A DNA stretch of 5,620 bases from Bacteroidota bacterium (lineage in GTDB: Bacteria > Bacteroidota > Ignavibacteria > UBA10030 > UBA8401). Under the pieces are notes generated by a model, which had not been told where the DNA came from, did no database searches, and was given only the letters and a program-made list of their open reading frames with translations. This document shows positions 5,386 through 5,620 of the stretch, in pieces. The stretch lies in contig JAVBYA010000392.1 of the NCBI GenBank assembly GCA_030824295.1, positions 1 to 5,620 of the forward strand, read 5' to 3'. Position 1 is the stretch's first letter; every line of letters starts with the position of its first letter. The position numbers and the translations under genes are program-made.

Positions 5386-5620
5386 TTAGAAGTGTTGATG
5401 CATCATGAGTTTTTGATTCCACGTGCCGGCGGTCTGATGACGCAATGCATCGGCGATCATTCCGTTGTCGATCATCTTCAGTTGGACAGCAACCGTCTCG
5501 TTCAGTCCTGTCACTGCGGTCAGATCCGTTCCCCACAGTTCCTTGGAAGAGAGCAGTCGGTGCGTCACTGCGGCATGGTCGCCCGGATGATCCTCCCACG
5601 CTTTTCGGAATATCGCAATG
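5386..5620 (-). CDS. uxaB: Tagaturonate reductase-like protein, C-terminal end (5' part outside window)
   Basis: The last 78 codons of a gene entering from the right edge, frame starting at 5619, stop TAA at 5388-5386. The tail reads AIFRKAWEDHPGD, then HRLLSSKELWGTDLTAVTGL, then NETVAVQLKMIDNGMIADALR. A segment ELWG-x-DLT-x-x-x-GL followed by an amphipathic helix with V-x-x-x-L-x-x-I-x-x-x-G is what I recall at the C terminus of tagaturonate reductases (UxaB, mannitol-dehydrogenase family, about 480 residues), which interconvert tagaturonate and altronate with NAD(H). The catalytic and nucleotide-binding regions are outside the window, so this rests on a short tail plus the hexuronate context. 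A fructuronate reductase or another polyol dehydrogenase is the main alternative. An ATG at 5568 lies inside the gene and is not its start. It is joined to exuT by a 15-nt gap. Confidence 0.62.
   Translation of the reverse strand, partial: IAIFRKAWEDHPGDHAAVTHRLLSSKELWGTDLTAVTGLNETVAVQLKMIDNGMIADALRHQTAGTWNQKLMMHQHF

Noticed and set aside
5228..5599. Minus-strand frame of 123 codons spanning the uxaB-exuT junction
   Set aside because: Out of frame with both recognisable proteins and with shadow-like composition rich in Arg, Asp and Ser.

Overview
All seven genes in this window lie on the minus strand, so transcription runs from the right end to the left. Together they form a hexuronate / unsaturated-uronate catabolic cluster. 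In transcription order they are: the 3' end of a tagaturonate reductase-like gene (uxaB-like, cut at the right edge), an ExuT-type MFS hexuronate transporter, a PfkB-family 2-keto-3-deoxygluconate kinase (kdgK), a secreted DUF4861-type protein, KDPG aldolase (eda), 2-dehydro-3-deoxy-D-gluconate 5-dehydrogenase (kduD), and the 5' third of 5-keto-4-deoxyuronate isomerase (kduI, cut at the left edge).

Pathway logic: products of pectin or other polyuronide breakdown enter through the ExuT-like carrier. Unsaturated uronates that have rearranged to 5-keto-4-deoxyuronate pass through KduI and KduD to 2-keto-3-deoxygluconate (KDG). Saturated galacturonate would reach KDG by way of tagaturonate and altronate; UxaB is one step of that branch. 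KdgK phosphorylates KDG and Eda splits the product into pyruvate and glyceraldehyde-3-phosphate. The DUF4861 protein has a signal peptide and so is the only predicted exported soluble protein among cytoplasmic enzymes. I know of no established function for its family.

Layout: spacing is mostly operon-like (15 nt uxaB-exuT, a 4-nt ATGA overlap kdgK-DUF4861, 19 nt DUF4861-eda, 4 nt eda-kduD, 35 nt kduD-kduI). Nearly every start has a purine-rich AAAGG/AGGA/GGAG Shine-Dalgarno. The one larger gap (93 nt, exuT-kdgK) holds a perfect 10-bp hairpin with a GCGA (GNRA) tetraloop followed by a short U tract, on the transcribed strand. This may be a partial terminator or an RNA-processing/stability element splitting the operon into two segments. 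No intergenic stretch exceeds 300 bases.

Organism: a bacterium of moderate GC content with AGGA-type ribosome binding sites. The DUF4861 protein beside uronate-degradation genes suggests a polysaccharide degrader, possibly of the Bacteroidota/FCB group, but this is a weak inference. I see no tRNA, rRNA, CRISPR array, insertion sequence or broken gene. The enzymes are ordinary members of a known pathway; the DUF4861 gene is the best candidate for something not yet described.
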